A DNA stretch of 64,000 bases from Actinophytocola sp044466355 (GTDB lineage: Bacteria > Actinomycetota > Actinomycetes > Mycobacteriales > Pseudonocardiaceae). Under the pieces are notes generated by a model, which was not told the origin of the DNA, made no database searches, and saw only the letters and a list, made by a program, of their open reading frames with translations. Below are positions 17,519 through 25,869 of the stretch, piece by piece; the stretch's first letter is position 1, and every line of letters begins with the position of its first letter. The stretch covers positions 496,001 through 560,000 of the forward strand of contig NZ_JBITMQ010000003.1 in NCBI RefSeq assembly GCF_044466355.1, read 5' to 3'. A program made the position numbers and the translations under genes.

Positions 17519-17535
17519 AGCCATAATCAATGGCT
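17519..17535. promoter_or_regulatory. Small inverted repeat AGCCAT-N5-ATGGCT in an AT-rich spacer
   Basis: The 111-base spacer between the tetR gene and the HelR-like gene is distinctly AT-richer than its surroundings. It contains this perfect 6-base inverted repeat followed by CTTTT. It may be an operator for the HelR gene or a weak terminator for tetR. No 19-base rifamycin-associated element is visible here. Confidence 0.35.
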
Positions 17536-17600
17536 GGCTTTTGTTCGAAAAATTCGGCGAATGCCAGAAAGTGCGTTGATTATAGTTGATGAGGGGCCCT

Positions 17601-19784
17601 TTGTCAAAGAGCGATTACGACGCGGAATTGCAGGCCGAACGGGAACACATCGCGTCGTTGTACGCGCACCTGGACGCCGAGCGGTCGACCGCGTCGGGCA
17701 AGCTCGACGGCGTGCTGATCGACAGCACCGCGGAGACCACCGAGGCGCTATGGGAGCGTGACGTCGCCGCGACCACGCTGACCAGCCAGATCTCCCGGCT
17801 GAAGGTGGCGGACAACGGCCTGTGCTTCGGTCGGCTCGACCACACCGACACCACGACGACCTACATCGGCCGCATCGGGCTCTTCGACGAGGAGAACGAC
17901 TACGAACCGCTGCTGACCGACTGGCGGGCGCCGATCGCGCGGCCGTTTTACGTGGCCACCTCCGCCAATCCGGAAGGGGTCACACGGAGGCGCCATTTCC
18001 GGGTACGCGGCCGCCGGGTGCTCGCATTTCACGACGACGTGCTCGAACACGGTGTCGCGGACAGCGACGAGGTGCTCCTCACCGCGCTCAACGCGCCCCG
18101 TTCGGACACGATGGGTGACATCGTCGCGACGATCCAGGCCGAGCAGGACGAGATCATCCGTCTCGGCCGCACCGGCGTGGTCGTCATCGACGGCGGCCCC
18201 GGCACCGGCAAGACGGTCGTGGCGCTGCACCGGGTCGCCTACCTGCTCTACACGCACCGCGAGCGCATGTCGCGGCGCGGTGTGCTGATCATCGGCCCGA
18301 ACACCGGCTTCCTCCGCTACATCGGCGGCGTGCTGCCCTCGCTCGGCGAGACCGACGTGGTGTTCGCCACGACCGGGCAGCTGATGCCCGGGGTGCGCAC
18401 CCGCGCCGCCGACCCGGACCGCGAGGTCAAGGGCAGCCTCGCGATGGTCGACCTGGTGCGGGCGGCCGTCGCGAACCGGCAGGAGGTGCCGGAGACCCCG
18501 ATCGAGGTCGAGCTGGACGACGTGACCGTCGAGATCGACGTCTCGGTGGCCGGCCGGGCGCGGGAGCGGGCCCGCGGGTCCGGCCGGCTGCACAACCGGG
18601 CGCAGGAGATCTTCCGCGACGCGCTGATCCTGGAGCTGGCCGAGCAGGCCGTCGACCGGATCGGCGCGGGCTGGCTGGACGTCCGCGACACGCCCGACCT
18701 GGCGAAGGACCTGGCCGCGGACGTGCGCCGCGAGCTGATCTCCAGCGAGGCGCTGGCCGAGGCGGTCGAGCTGCTCTGGCCACGGTTGACGCCGCAGAAG
18801 CTGTTCGCCGACCTCTACACCCGCCCGGAGCGGCTCGCCGCGATTCACGCGCCGAAGTCGTTCCACCGGGAGCGCGGCGACGCGTGGACCGTGTCCGACG
18901 TGCCGCTGCTCGACGAGGCGGCCGAGCTGCTCGGCCCGTACGAGTCGGACGAGGAGGCCGAGCGGACGCGCCTGGAGCAGGAGGCGTACGCGCGGGGCGT
19001 GCTCGACATCCTCGACACCGACGAGGACCCGGACGAGGAGATGCTGCGGGCCGTCGACCTGATCGACCCGACGGCCCTGGCGGAACGGCAGGAGGAGCGC
19101 GACCACCGGTCGCTGGCCGAGCGGGCGGCGGCCGATCGCGAGTGGACGTACGGGCACGTGGTGGTCGACGAGGCGCAGGAGCTGTCCGAGATGGACTGGC
19201 GGGTGCTGATGCGGCGTTGCCCGACCCGGTCGATGACGATCGTCGGCGACCTCGCGCAGCGCGAGTCGCCGGCCGGCGCGCGGTCGTGGTCGGCCATGCT
19301 CGACGAGTACGTGCCGAACCGGTGGACCTACCGGCAGCTGACCGTCAACTACCGCATGCCCGCGGAGATCATGGACGTCGCGGCGTCCCTGCTGTCCACG
19401 ATGGACACCGCGGCGCAGCCACCGAAGTCCGTGCGGTCGACCGGGGCGCAACCGTGGTCGCGGTGGACCACCGAGGACCGGCTCGCGGCCGCGGTGACGG
19501 AGATGGTCGCGCGCATGGAGGCGGAGATCGGCGAGGGCACGGTCGCGGTGATCGCGCCGGACGGCTCGACGCTCAACGTGGACGCGCTGGTGCTGCCGCC
19601 GCGCTCGACCAAGGGCCTCGAGTTCGACGGGGTGATCGTGGTCGAGCCGACGGCGATCATGGCGGGCGACGCGGGCGCCGCCGAGCTGTACGTGGCGCTG
19701 ACGAGGGCGACGCAGCGGCTGGGGGTCGTGCACACGGCCCCGTTGCCGGACTGCCTGTTGCTGCTCGATGATGTGACCCCGTGA
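17601..19784 (+). CDS. HelR/HelD-like RNA polymerase recycling motor ATPase
   Basis: 727 residues, superfamily 1 (UvrD/Rep-like) ATPase. Walker A GGPGTGKT is at residues 198-205, the Walker B-like VVVDEAQELSEMDW near 520, the motif V-like TKGLEFDGVIVVEPTAI and motif VI-like YVALTRATQRL at the C-terminus. The N-terminal antiparallel coiled coil (ELQAEREHIASLYAHL) is the HelD-type arm that enters the polymerase channel. Actinobacterial HelD/HelR proteins release stalled RNA polymerase, and HelR confers rifamycin tolerance. TTG at 17601 was chosen because GAGGGG (17591-17596) precedes it; ATG at 17589 is the alternative. Confidence 0.82.
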   Translation: MSKSDYDAELQAEREHIASLYAHLDAERSTASGKLDGVLIDSTAETTEALWERDVAATTLTSQISRLKVADNGLCFGRLDHTDTTTTYIGRIGLFDEENDYEPLLTDWRAPIARPFYVATSANPEGVTRRRHFRVRGRRVLAFHDDVLEHGVADSDEVLLTALNAPRSDTMGDIVATIQAEQDEIIRLGRTGVVVIDGGPGTGKTVVALHRVAYLLYTHRERMSRRGVLIIGPNTGFLRYIGGVLPSLGETDVVFATTGQLMPGVRTRAADPDREVKGSLAMVDLVRAAVANRQEVPETPIEVELDDVTVEIDVSVAGRARERARGSGRLHNRAQEIFRDALILELAEQAVDRIGAGWLDVRDTPDLAKDLAADVRRELISSEALAEAVELLWPRLTPQKLFADLYTRPERLAAIHAPKSFHRERGDAWTVSDVPLLDEAAELLGPYESDEEAERTRLEQEAYARGVLDILDTDEDPDEEMLRAVDLIDPTALAERQEERDHRSLAERAAADREWTYGHVVVDEAQELSEMDWRVLMRRCPTRSMTIVGDLAQRESPAGARSWSAMLDEYVPNRWTYRQLTVNYRMPAEIMDVAASLLSTMDTAAQPPKSVRSTGAQPWSRWTTEDRLAAAVTEMVARMEAEIGEGTVAVIAPDGSTLNVDALVLPPRSTKGLEFDGVIVVEPTAIMAGDAGAAELYVALTRATQRLGVVHTAPLPDCLLLLDDVTP

Positions 19785-20344
19785 AGATCCTCGCCAGGAC
19801 GGTGGCACCGGCCGCCGACGCCCGCGCCCTGCTGCCGTACGCCACGGTCACCGACGACGGTCTCATCGAGGCCGAGGTGCGGGACCGCGAGTTCACCCAG
19901 CGCTGCCTGGAGATCTCGAACGCGGTCGACGAGCTGGAGGGCCGCCCGGTCCTGCGGTACGACGAGACGAGCACGACGGTGGACATCGCCGCGGCACCGT
20001 CCGCGGTGTTCGCGTCGCTCACCGAGCGGGAGCTGTTCGCGCGCTGGTTCGGCCTGCCGCTGGCGATCGAGCCGCACCCGGGTGGCCGCTGGGAGATCGA
20101 GGGCGGCGGTCCGGTCGGGACGGTCGTCGAGGTGGTGGCGGACCGTCGCCTCGTGCTGTCCGAGGACACCGGCGTCAGCACGTGGGAACTGTCCGAAGTG
20201 GATGCCGGCACCCGGTTGTCGGTCAGCATGAGCCTGCGCGGTGGCCCGCCGCCGCCCAGGAGCTGGTGCGGGTGGCTGAGTGGCGTCAACCAGCTGCGCC
20301 GGTTCCACGAGGTGCCGGAGCGTTGCCCGATCTGGGTAACCTGA
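19781..20344 (+). CDS. SRPBCC/START-like domain protein
   Basis: 187 residues. After an N-terminal 60-residue segment of unknown role, residues about 65-160 form an AHSA1-like START domain (VDIAAAPSAVFASLTERELFARW... is its signature; GGRWEIEGGGPVGTV follows). These domains bind hydrophobic ligands or act as polyketide cyclase-like folds. GTG at 19781 overlaps the HelR stop (GTGA), so it is translationally linked to it; the reason is not obvious. Confidence 0.65.
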   Translation: MKILARTVAPAADARALLPYATVTDDGLIEAEVRDREFTQRCLEISNAVDELEGRPVLRYDETSTTVDIAAAPSAVFASLTERELFARWFGLPLAIEPHPGGRWEIEGGGPVGTVVEVVADRRLVLSEDTGVSTWELSEVDAGTRLSVSMSLRGGPPPPRSWCGWLSGVNQLRRFHEVPERCPIWVT

Positions 20345-20348
20345 CCCG

Positions 20349-20768
20349 GTGGAGCTGACAATCGACGACGCCCGGCAGGCGCTGGCGGCACAACCGTTCA
20401 GCGTCCTGCTCGGGGCGCGCATCGTCGCGTTCGGCGGCGGGGGTACCACCCTGGAGATCGACATCCGCGACGAACACAAGCAGCAGAACGGTTTCGTGCA
20501 CGGCGGTGTGCTCGCGTACGCGGCCGACAACACGATCACCTTCGCGGCGGGCTCGGTCCTCGGGCCGTCGGTGCTGACCGGGCGGGTCGCCGTCGAGTAC
20601 CTGCGTCCCGCGGTCGGCCGGGTGCTGGTGGCACGGGCCGACGTCACCGAGTCGTCCGCGCGGCGGGCGGAGGTCCGCTGCGAGCTGTTCGCACAGGACG
20701 ACTCGGGAACGCGGAAGGTGGTGGCGACCGCGGCGGGGACCGTGGTGGTCGTGAACAGGCGAGGGTGA
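20349..20768 (+). CDS. PaaI-family hot-dog thioesterase
   Basis: 139-residue hot-dog fold protein. The QNGFVHGGVLAYAADNT segment (about residues 42-58) is the PaaI/YbgC-like active-site helix with its HGG motif, and GRVAVEYLRPA is the following strand. Such proteins hydrolyse aryl- or acyl-CoA. GTG at 20349 begins 4 bases after the preceding stop. Substrate unknown. Confidence 0.82.
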   Translation: MELTIDDARQALAAQPFSVLLGARIVAFGGGGTTLEIDIRDEHKQQNGFVHGGVLAYAADNTITFAAGSVLGPSVLTGRVAVEYLRPAVGRVLVARADVTESSARRAEVRCELFAQDDSGTRKVVATAAGTVVVVNRRG

Positions 20769-20771
20769 GGT

Positions 20772-21590
20772 ATGCGGGTGCTGTGGCTCTACGCCCATCC
20801 CGACCCGCGGTCGCTGAACGGGGCGCTGCGGGACCACGGGATCGCGGTGCTGCGCGAGCACGGCCACGAGGTGCGCGAGTCGGATCTCTACGCGATGGGC
20901 TGGGACCCGGTGGTGCGCGCGGCGGACTTCGCGCACGATCCCGCCGAGCGGATGGACGTGCTCACGGAGTCCGAACGTGCGCTGAACGACGGGACGCTGC
21001 ACCCGGACATCCGCGCCGAGCAGGAGAAACTGCTGTGGTCGGACACCGTGGTCGTGCAGTTCCCGTTGTGGTGGTTCGGCATGCCCGCGATCCTGAAGGG
21101 CTGGTTCGACCGGCTGTTCGTGCAGGGCTTCGCGCAGGGCGTGCTCGACCCGGTCACCGGCCGCGCGCGCCGGTACGGGGACGGCGGGCTGGTCGGCCGC
21201 CGCGCGCTGGTGATCACCACCGTCGGCGCGAACGCGGCCACGACCGGACCGCGCGGCATCCACGGTGACCTGGACGAGGTCCTGTTCCCGCTCACGCACG
21301 GCACGCTCTGGTACTCCGGCATGACCCCGGTGGCGCCGTTCGTGGTCAACGGCGCGGTCGCGCTCTCCGACGACGAGTACACCGACGCCGCCACCCGCCT
21401 GACCGAACGGCTGGTCACCCTGCCGGACGCGGACCCGATCCCGTTCCGCCACCAGAACGGCGGCGACTACGACCCGCACCTCGTGCTGCGGGACGACCAC
21501 GCGCCGGGGGAGACCGGTGTCGGCATCCACCAGGCGACCGACGGCGTCCACTGCGGCCGCACCGGCGGGGACACGGAGGCACCCCGTTAG
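20772..21590 (+). CDS. NAD(P)H-dependent oxidoreductase, flavodoxin-like fold (quinone reductase type)
   Basis: 272 residues, of which about 1-215 are the flavodoxin-like FMN domain of the MdaB/KefF/NQO1 group: YAHPDPRSLNGALRD at the start, VVQFPLWWFGMPAILKGWFDRLF around residues 95-117 (quoted in part as FPLWWFGMPAILKGW), and TTVGANAATTGPRGIHG as the third loop. It reduces quinones or similar electrophiles. The last ~50 residues are hydrophilic and not conserved in the fold. ATG 20772 lies 3 bases after the thioesterase stop. Confidence 0.82.
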   Translation: MRVLWLYAHPDPRSLNGALRDHGIAVLREHGHEVRESDLYAMGWDPVVRAADFAHDPAERMDVLTESERALNDGTLHPDIRAEQEKLLWSDTVVVQFPLWWFGMPAILKGWFDRLFVQGFAQGVLDPVTGRARRYGDGGLVGRRALVITTVGANAATTGPRGIHGDLDEVLFPLTHGTLWYSGMTPVAPFVVNGAVALSDDEYTDAATRLTERLVTLPDADPIPFRHQNGGDYDPHLVLRDDHAPGETGVGIHQATDGVHCGRTGGDTEAPR

Positions 21591-21752
21591 CAACCGGGAC
21601 CAGCGGCCGGGCGTCAGGAGGAACATGGGGACGACGCGGCACGGGTACCGGCGGACAGGACCGGAGCGCAGGCCGACATCGGGCCGGGGCGCACGACGAC
21701 GGCTACTTCCTCCGCGTCTTCCCCGGGATGCCGCGGTTCGTGGGCGACCGGA
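21591..21752. other. Spacer between convergent genes, with a possible coding remnant
   Basis: No terminator with a clear stem is visible. One frame (stop TGA at 21764-21766) reads DDGYFLRVFPGMPRFVGD just before the stop, which looks protein-like, but it has no supported start and no recognisable relative. It may be a decayed gene end or chance. Confidence 0.25.
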
Positions 21753-23156
21753 TCAGCGGCGCGTGAGCGAGATCGGCAGGCCGTCCTTCGGCAGCGGCAA
21801 CGCGGTCGGGTCCCAGCGGACGTCGTAGTCGGCCGGCACCGTCCACTCGAAACGGCGGACCAGCTCGTGCGCGATCGTCTTGACCTCCTGGGTGCCGAAG
21901 TGCATGCCGATGCACTTGTGCACGCCGCCACCGAAGGGCATGTAGGCGAAGCGGTGCGACTTGTCCTCGCGGCGGTCCTCGGAGAAGCGTTCGGGGTCGA
22001 AGCGCAGCGGGTCGGTCCAGTACTCCGGCAGCAGGTGGTTCAGCCATGACAACGTCGTCACGAACACGCCCTCCGGCACGTGGTGGCCGAGCAGCTCGGT
22101 GTCCTTCACCGTCCTGCGGACCATCCACGGCACCGGGGCCACCAGGCGCATCGACTCCTTGAGCACCAGGTCCAGCGTCGGCAGCTTCTCCAACGTGGAC
22201 ACCGTCAGCGGCTCGTCGCCCAGTGCGAGGGACTCCGCGCGCACCTGGGCCTGCCACTCCGGGTTCTTGCCGAGGTAGTACACGAGTGCGGAGGTCGCGA
22301 TGGTCGACGTGTCGTGCGCGGCCATCATCAGGAAGATCATGTGGTTGACGACGTCGTCGTCGGTGAACGTCTCGCCGTCGTCGGTGCGGGCGTGGCACAG
22401 GGCGGCGAAGAGGTCGTCGGAGTCCGACGCGCGCTTGGCGGGCAAGCTGCGGCGGAAGTAGTCCTCCAGCACCTTGCGCCCGGCGAGACCGGCGCCCCAG
22501 CGGCCGATCGGCAGGCGGACCAGCGCCGTGCCGGCGCGCACGGTGTCCACGAACGCCTTCGTCAGCTTCGTGGCCTCGCCGCCGAGCGTGGTGGCCATGA
22601 AGATCTTCGTGGCCACGTCCAGCGTCAGCTGCTTGAGCGCCGGGTAGACCAGGAACCCGTCCTTCGGCGACCACGACGACACGCTGTCCCGCACCACGTC
22701 GCCGACCTGCACCATGTACCCGGACAGCCGGTCGGCGGTGAACGCCAGCTGCATGAGCCGCCGGTGGTAGATGTGCTCGTCGAAGTCCAGCAGCATCAGC
22801 CCGCGGTTGAAGAACGGGCCGATGAAGTACTCCCAGCCCTTCTGCGAGTACGCCTTGTCCCTGTTGGCGAGCACGACCTGCGTGGCCTCCGGGCCGGACG
22901 CCGACACGACGTTCACGCCGAACGCACGCACCCACGACACCGGCCCGTACTGGTCGTAGCGCTTCATCGCGTAGTTGAGCCCGAGCCGCAGCATCTCCAG
23001 GCTGTGCCCGAGCAGGGGCAGGCCGGGGTCACCGGGAACGGGCTTGAGGCCGGCGGGTGCCTTCGCCAGGTCCTTCCTGGGCCACGCACGGTCCATCAGC
23101 CAGCGGTCGAACGCGTTCTTGTCGACGTCGTAGGGTGCGCGCAGCGCGGTGGACAT
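21753..23156 (-). CDS. Cytochrome P450
   Basis: 467-residue P450. The oxygen-activation helix has AAHDTST, the K helix has KESMRL (ExxR), and the heme loop is FGGGVHKCIG with the heme-ligating Cys415. The length and the DYVVRW-like C-terminus fit bacterial CYPs with eukaryote-like sequence. No ferredoxin gene is near. The ATG at 23156 follows GGGAGG by five bases. It lies 33 bases downstream of the double TetR gene, in the same direction, and is probably controlled by it. The substrate may be a fatty acid or lipid given the facing beta-oxidation genes, but that is inference. Confidence 0.92.
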   Translation of the reverse strand: MSTALRAPYDVDKNAFDRWLMDRAWPRKDLAKAPAGLKPVPGDPGLPLLGHSLEMLRLGLNYAMKRYDQYGPVSWVRAFGVNVVSASGPEATQVVLANRDKAYSQKGWEYFIGPFFNRGLMLLDFDEHIYHRRLMQLAFTADRLSGYMVQVGDVVRDSVSSWSPKDGFLVYPALKQLTLDVATKIFMATTLGGEATKLTKAFVDTVRAGTALVRLPIGRWGAGLAGRKVLEDYFRRSLPAKRASDSDDLFAALCHARTDDGETFTDDDVVNHMIFLMMAAHDTSTIATSALVYYLGKNPEWQAQVRAESLALGDEPLTVSTLEKLPTLDLVLKESMRLVAPVPWMVRRTVKDTELLGHHVPEGVFVTTLSWLNHLLPEYWTDPLRFDPERFSEDRREDKSHRFAYMPFGGGVHKCIGMHFGTQEVKTIAHELVRRFEWTVPADYDVRWDPTALPLPKDGLPISLTRR

Positions 23157-23172
23157 GACTACCTCCCGGCAT

Positions 23173-23240
23173 CGATGGGTCGCTCACGCTCAGGTGTCGA
23201 TGGGTCGCTCCGCTCCGGTGCTGATGGGTCGCTCCGCTCC
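23173..23240. repeat. Three direct copies of a GATGGGTCGCTCCGCTCC repeat
   Basis: Copies at 23173-23191 (one with an extra CA in the middle), 23198-23216 and 23222-23240, spaced 22-25 bases apart. They form the 3' end of the double TetR gene and the spacer before the P450. Similar copies are at 61922-61940 and, inverted, at 45022-45040, so this is a dispersed short repeat. Confidence 0.6.
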
Positions 23241-24416
23241 CGTGCCGAGAACCGTCACCGCCAGCTCGGTCAGTTCGGCCGCGATCCTCGGCCGACGCAG
23301 CAGCCGGGGCGTGCGGGCGAGGTCGTTGACGATCGTCAGGGCCACGTGCACGACGACCTTCGCGTCCGGTTCACCCAGCTCCGGCGCGACCGTGCGCAGC
23401 AGCCGGTACCAGTGGCCGACGTAGTGCCGTTGCAGCCGCACCAGGTCCTTGCGGTCGCGTTCGGGCAGGTTGCGCAGCTCGTTCGCGAACGTGGCCATGA
23501 TGTTGTCCGACCGCAGCACGGTGTCCACATAGGACGTGGCGAGGTGGTTCAGCGCCTCGTCCGGCGGCAGCGTCATCGCGTGCGCGGCCGTGCGGGCCAG
23601 CTGGTCGGCCATCCGGTAGCCACCGGCGACGAGGATCGCGGCCTTGCCGGGGAAGTACCGGTAGATGCTCGGGCCCGCCATGCCCGCGCGGGCGCCGATG
23701 TCCTCCATGCTCACCGCGGCGTACCCGCGTTCGCGGAACAGCGAGATCGCGGCGGTCAGCAGCTCCTCGCGCCGCGAGCCGGGCGTGCTCGGCGTCGGTT
23801 CGGGTAGCGGAACGGGGTCGCCGGCAGACACCTCCCACGAGGTGACCGCCGACGCGAGCGTGGTCAACAGCTCCTCGAAGCGACGTCGCGGCGGGCTCGT
23901 GTGGTGGTCGGAGAGGCTCCCGTACACCGACAGGGTCGCCCAGCAGAGCAGCTCGGAGTCGGCCTTGGACAGCTCCGGCCGCACGTCCCGCAGCGCGATG
24001 CCCCACTGCGCCATCAGCTCGGCACCCCGGTGGCGGATCTTGGTGCGGTCGGCCTCGGCGAGGTGGCGGCCCTCCCAGCGCCAGAGCGCGGTGATCTCGC
24101 GCCGGTCGACGGCGAGCGCCGCGACCGCGCGCAGCAGCGCGTCGAGCTGGTCGGCCGGGGTGCCGGGGGTGGCCAGCGCACCCTCGGTGACCAGGCCGAA
24201 CGTGTCCAGCCCGGACAGCAGGACGTGGGCCAGGATGTCCTGTTTGCCCCGGAAGTGCCGGTAGACGGCCGGGCCGGTGACGCCCGCGGCCTGGGCGATG
24301 TCGTTGACGCTGACCTGGTGGTACCCGTGCTTGCGGAACAGTTCGGCCGCCGCGTCGGCGAGTTGTGCCTTGCGGTTGCGTGGCCGCCTGACCGGCGGCC
24401 GGGATGTCTCCGCCAC
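23190..24416 (-). CDS. Double TetR-family regulator (two fused TetR units)
   Basis: 408 residues with two complete TetR DNA-binding domains in tandem: the first at about 15-60 (LFRKHGYHQVSVNDIAQAAG), the second at about 215-260 (LFRERGYAAVSMEDIGARAG). Each is followed by its own helical ligand domain, so one chain resembles a TetR dimer. The last 17 residues (TGAERPISTGAERPIDT) are encoded by the direct repeats at 23198-23240 and look like a repeat-derived extension. The gene faces the thiolase-FadB operon and precedes the P450, either or both of which it may control. Confidence 0.85.
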   Translation of the reverse strand: MAETSRPPVRRPRNRKAQLADAAAELFRKHGYHQVSVNDIAQAAGVTGPAVYRHFRGKQDILAHVLLSGLDTFGLVTEGALATPGTPADQLDALLRAVAALAVDRREITALWRWEGRHLAEADRTKIRHRGAELMAQWGIALRDVRPELSKADSELLCWATLSVYGSLSDHHTSPPRRRFEELLTTLASAVTSWEVSAGDPVPLPEPTPSTPGSRREELLTAAISLFRERGYAAVSMEDIGARAGMAGPSIYRYFPGKAAILVAGGYRMADQLARTAAHAMTLPPDEALNHLATSYVDTVLRSDNIMATFANELRNLPERDRKDLVRLQRHYVGHWYRLLRTVAPELGEPDAKVVVHVALTIVNDLARTPRLLRRPRIAAELTELAVTVLGTGAERPISTGAERPIDT

Positions 24417-24639
24417 GGTTCCTCCACGGTGCGGTGCTCATCCAAGCTAACCGACGAGCGTGTTGTTGGCAAACCGTCAACGAGGCGCCAAGTGAACTCA
24501 GATTAGCGCGATGACGTCGGCCTCGCGTTCTGGTGAGAGCTGAGTGTGGTCCACACCCCAAATCGGGTGGGGGGCGTTGACAACGGCGGGGACAGTGCCA
24601 ACATGTTAATCAGTATTAGCCCTCGAGAGGACCCCTAGC
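24417..24639. promoter_or_regulatory. Divergent control region between double tetR and the thiolase operon
   Basis: 223 bases, less GC-rich than the flanks. A TTGACA at 24577-24582 could be a -35 element for the thiolase gene. TTAATCAGTATTAG near 24606-24619 is a loose TAAT/ATTA inverted repeat and a possible operator site. GAGAGGA at 24623-24629 is the ribosome binding site for the GTG at 24640. Regulator assignment is inference. Confidence 0.35.
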
Positions 24640-25854
24640 GTGGCTACCGAAGCATTCGTCTACGACGCGATCCGCACCCCGCGCGGCCGGGGCAAGAAGA
24701 CCGGGTCGCTGCACGGAACCAAGCCGATCTCCCTCGTCGTCGGCCTGATCGACGAGCTCCGCAAGCGCAACCCCACGCTCGACGTCGACCGGGTCTCCGA
24801 CCTGCTGCTCGGCGTGGTCACCCCCATCGGTGACCAGGGCAGTGACATCGCCAAGACCGCCGCGATCGCGGCCGGGCTGCCCGACACCGTCGGGGGCGTG
24901 CAGCTCAACCGCTTCTGCGCCTCGGGCCTCGAGGCCGTCAACATCGCCGCCCAGAAGGTCGCGTCCGGGTGGGACGAGGTCGTCATCGGCGGCGGCGTCG
25001 AGTCCATGTCGCGGGTCGCGATGGGGACCGACGGCGGCGCGTGGGCCATGGACCCGGCCACCGCGTACGACACCTACTTCGTGCCGCAGGGCATCGGCGC
25101 CGACCTGATCGCGACGATCGAGGGCTTCTCCCGCGAGGACGTCGACGCCTACGCGCTGCGCTCCCAGCAGCTCGCGGCCAAGGCGGCGAGCAACGGCTAC
25201 TTCGCGAACTCGATCATCCCGGTGGTGGACCAGAACGGCATCACGGTCCTCGACCACGACGAGCACATGCGTGCCGACACCACCGTGGAGGGCCTGGCCA
25301 AGCTGAAGCCGTCCTTCGAGGCGATCGGCGAGATGGGCGGCTTCGACGCCGTGGCGCTGCAGAAGTACCACTACGTCGAGAAGATCGACCACGTCCACCA
25401 CGCGGGCAACAGCTCCGGCATCGTCGACGGCGCCGCGCTGGTGCTCGTCGGCTCCGAGCAGGCGGGCAAGGACATGGGCCTGACCCCGCGCGCCCGCATC
25501 GTCGCCACCGCCACCTCCGGCGCCGACTCGACGATCATGCTGACCGGCCCGATCCCGGCGACGGAAAAGCTGCTCGCCAAGACCGGCCTGACCGTCGACG
25601 ACATCGACCTGTTCGAGCTGAACGAGGCGTTCGCGTCGGTGGTGCTGAACTACCAGAAGAAGCTTTCCATCCCGGACGAGAAGCTCAACGTCAACGGCGG
25701 CGCCATCGCGATGGGCCACCCGCTCGGCGCGACCGGGGCCATGATCCTCGGCACCATGGTCGACGAGCTGGAGCGCCGCCAGGCGCGCCGGGCCGTGATC
25801 ACCCTCTGCATCGGCGGCGGCATGGGCGTCGCGACCCTCATCGAGCGCGTGTAA
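24640..25854 (+). CDS. Acetyl-CoA C-acyltransferase (thiolase, FadA-type)
   Basis: 404-residue thiolase. The nucleophile is Cys93 in LNRFCASGLEAV; His360 is in AMGHPLGATGA and the acid/base Cys390 in LCIGGGMG. It cleaves 3-ketoacyl-CoA with CoA to acetyl-CoA in beta-oxidation. The GTG start follows GAGAGGA. It is 15 bases upstream of the FadB-like gene, and the two would form the trifunctional beta-oxidation pair. Confidence 0.93.
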   Translation: MATEAFVYDAIRTPRGRGKKTGSLHGTKPISLVVGLIDELRKRNPTLDVDRVSDLLLGVVTPIGDQGSDIAKTAAIAAGLPDTVGGVQLNRFCASGLEAVNIAAQKVASGWDEVVIGGGVESMSRVAMGTDGGAWAMDPATAYDTYFVPQGIGADLIATIEGFSREDVDAYALRSQQLAAKAASNGYFANSIIPVVDQNGITVLDHDEHMRADTTVEGLAKLKPSFEAIGEMGGFDAVALQKYHYVEKIDHVHHAGNSSGIVDGAALVLVGSEQAGKDMGLTPRARIVATATSGADSTIMLTGPIPATEKLLAKTGLTVDDIDLFELNEAFASVVLNYQKKLSIPDEKLNVNGGAIAMGHPLGATGAMILGTMVDELERRQARRAVITLCIGGGMGVATLIERV

Positions 25855-25869
25855 GGACTACGAGACTCA

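Noticed and set aside
21624..21828. Small plus-strand ORF starting ATG 21624 with a good AGGAGG
   Set aside because: Arg-rich translation that runs into the antisense of the P450 gene; no relative recognised.
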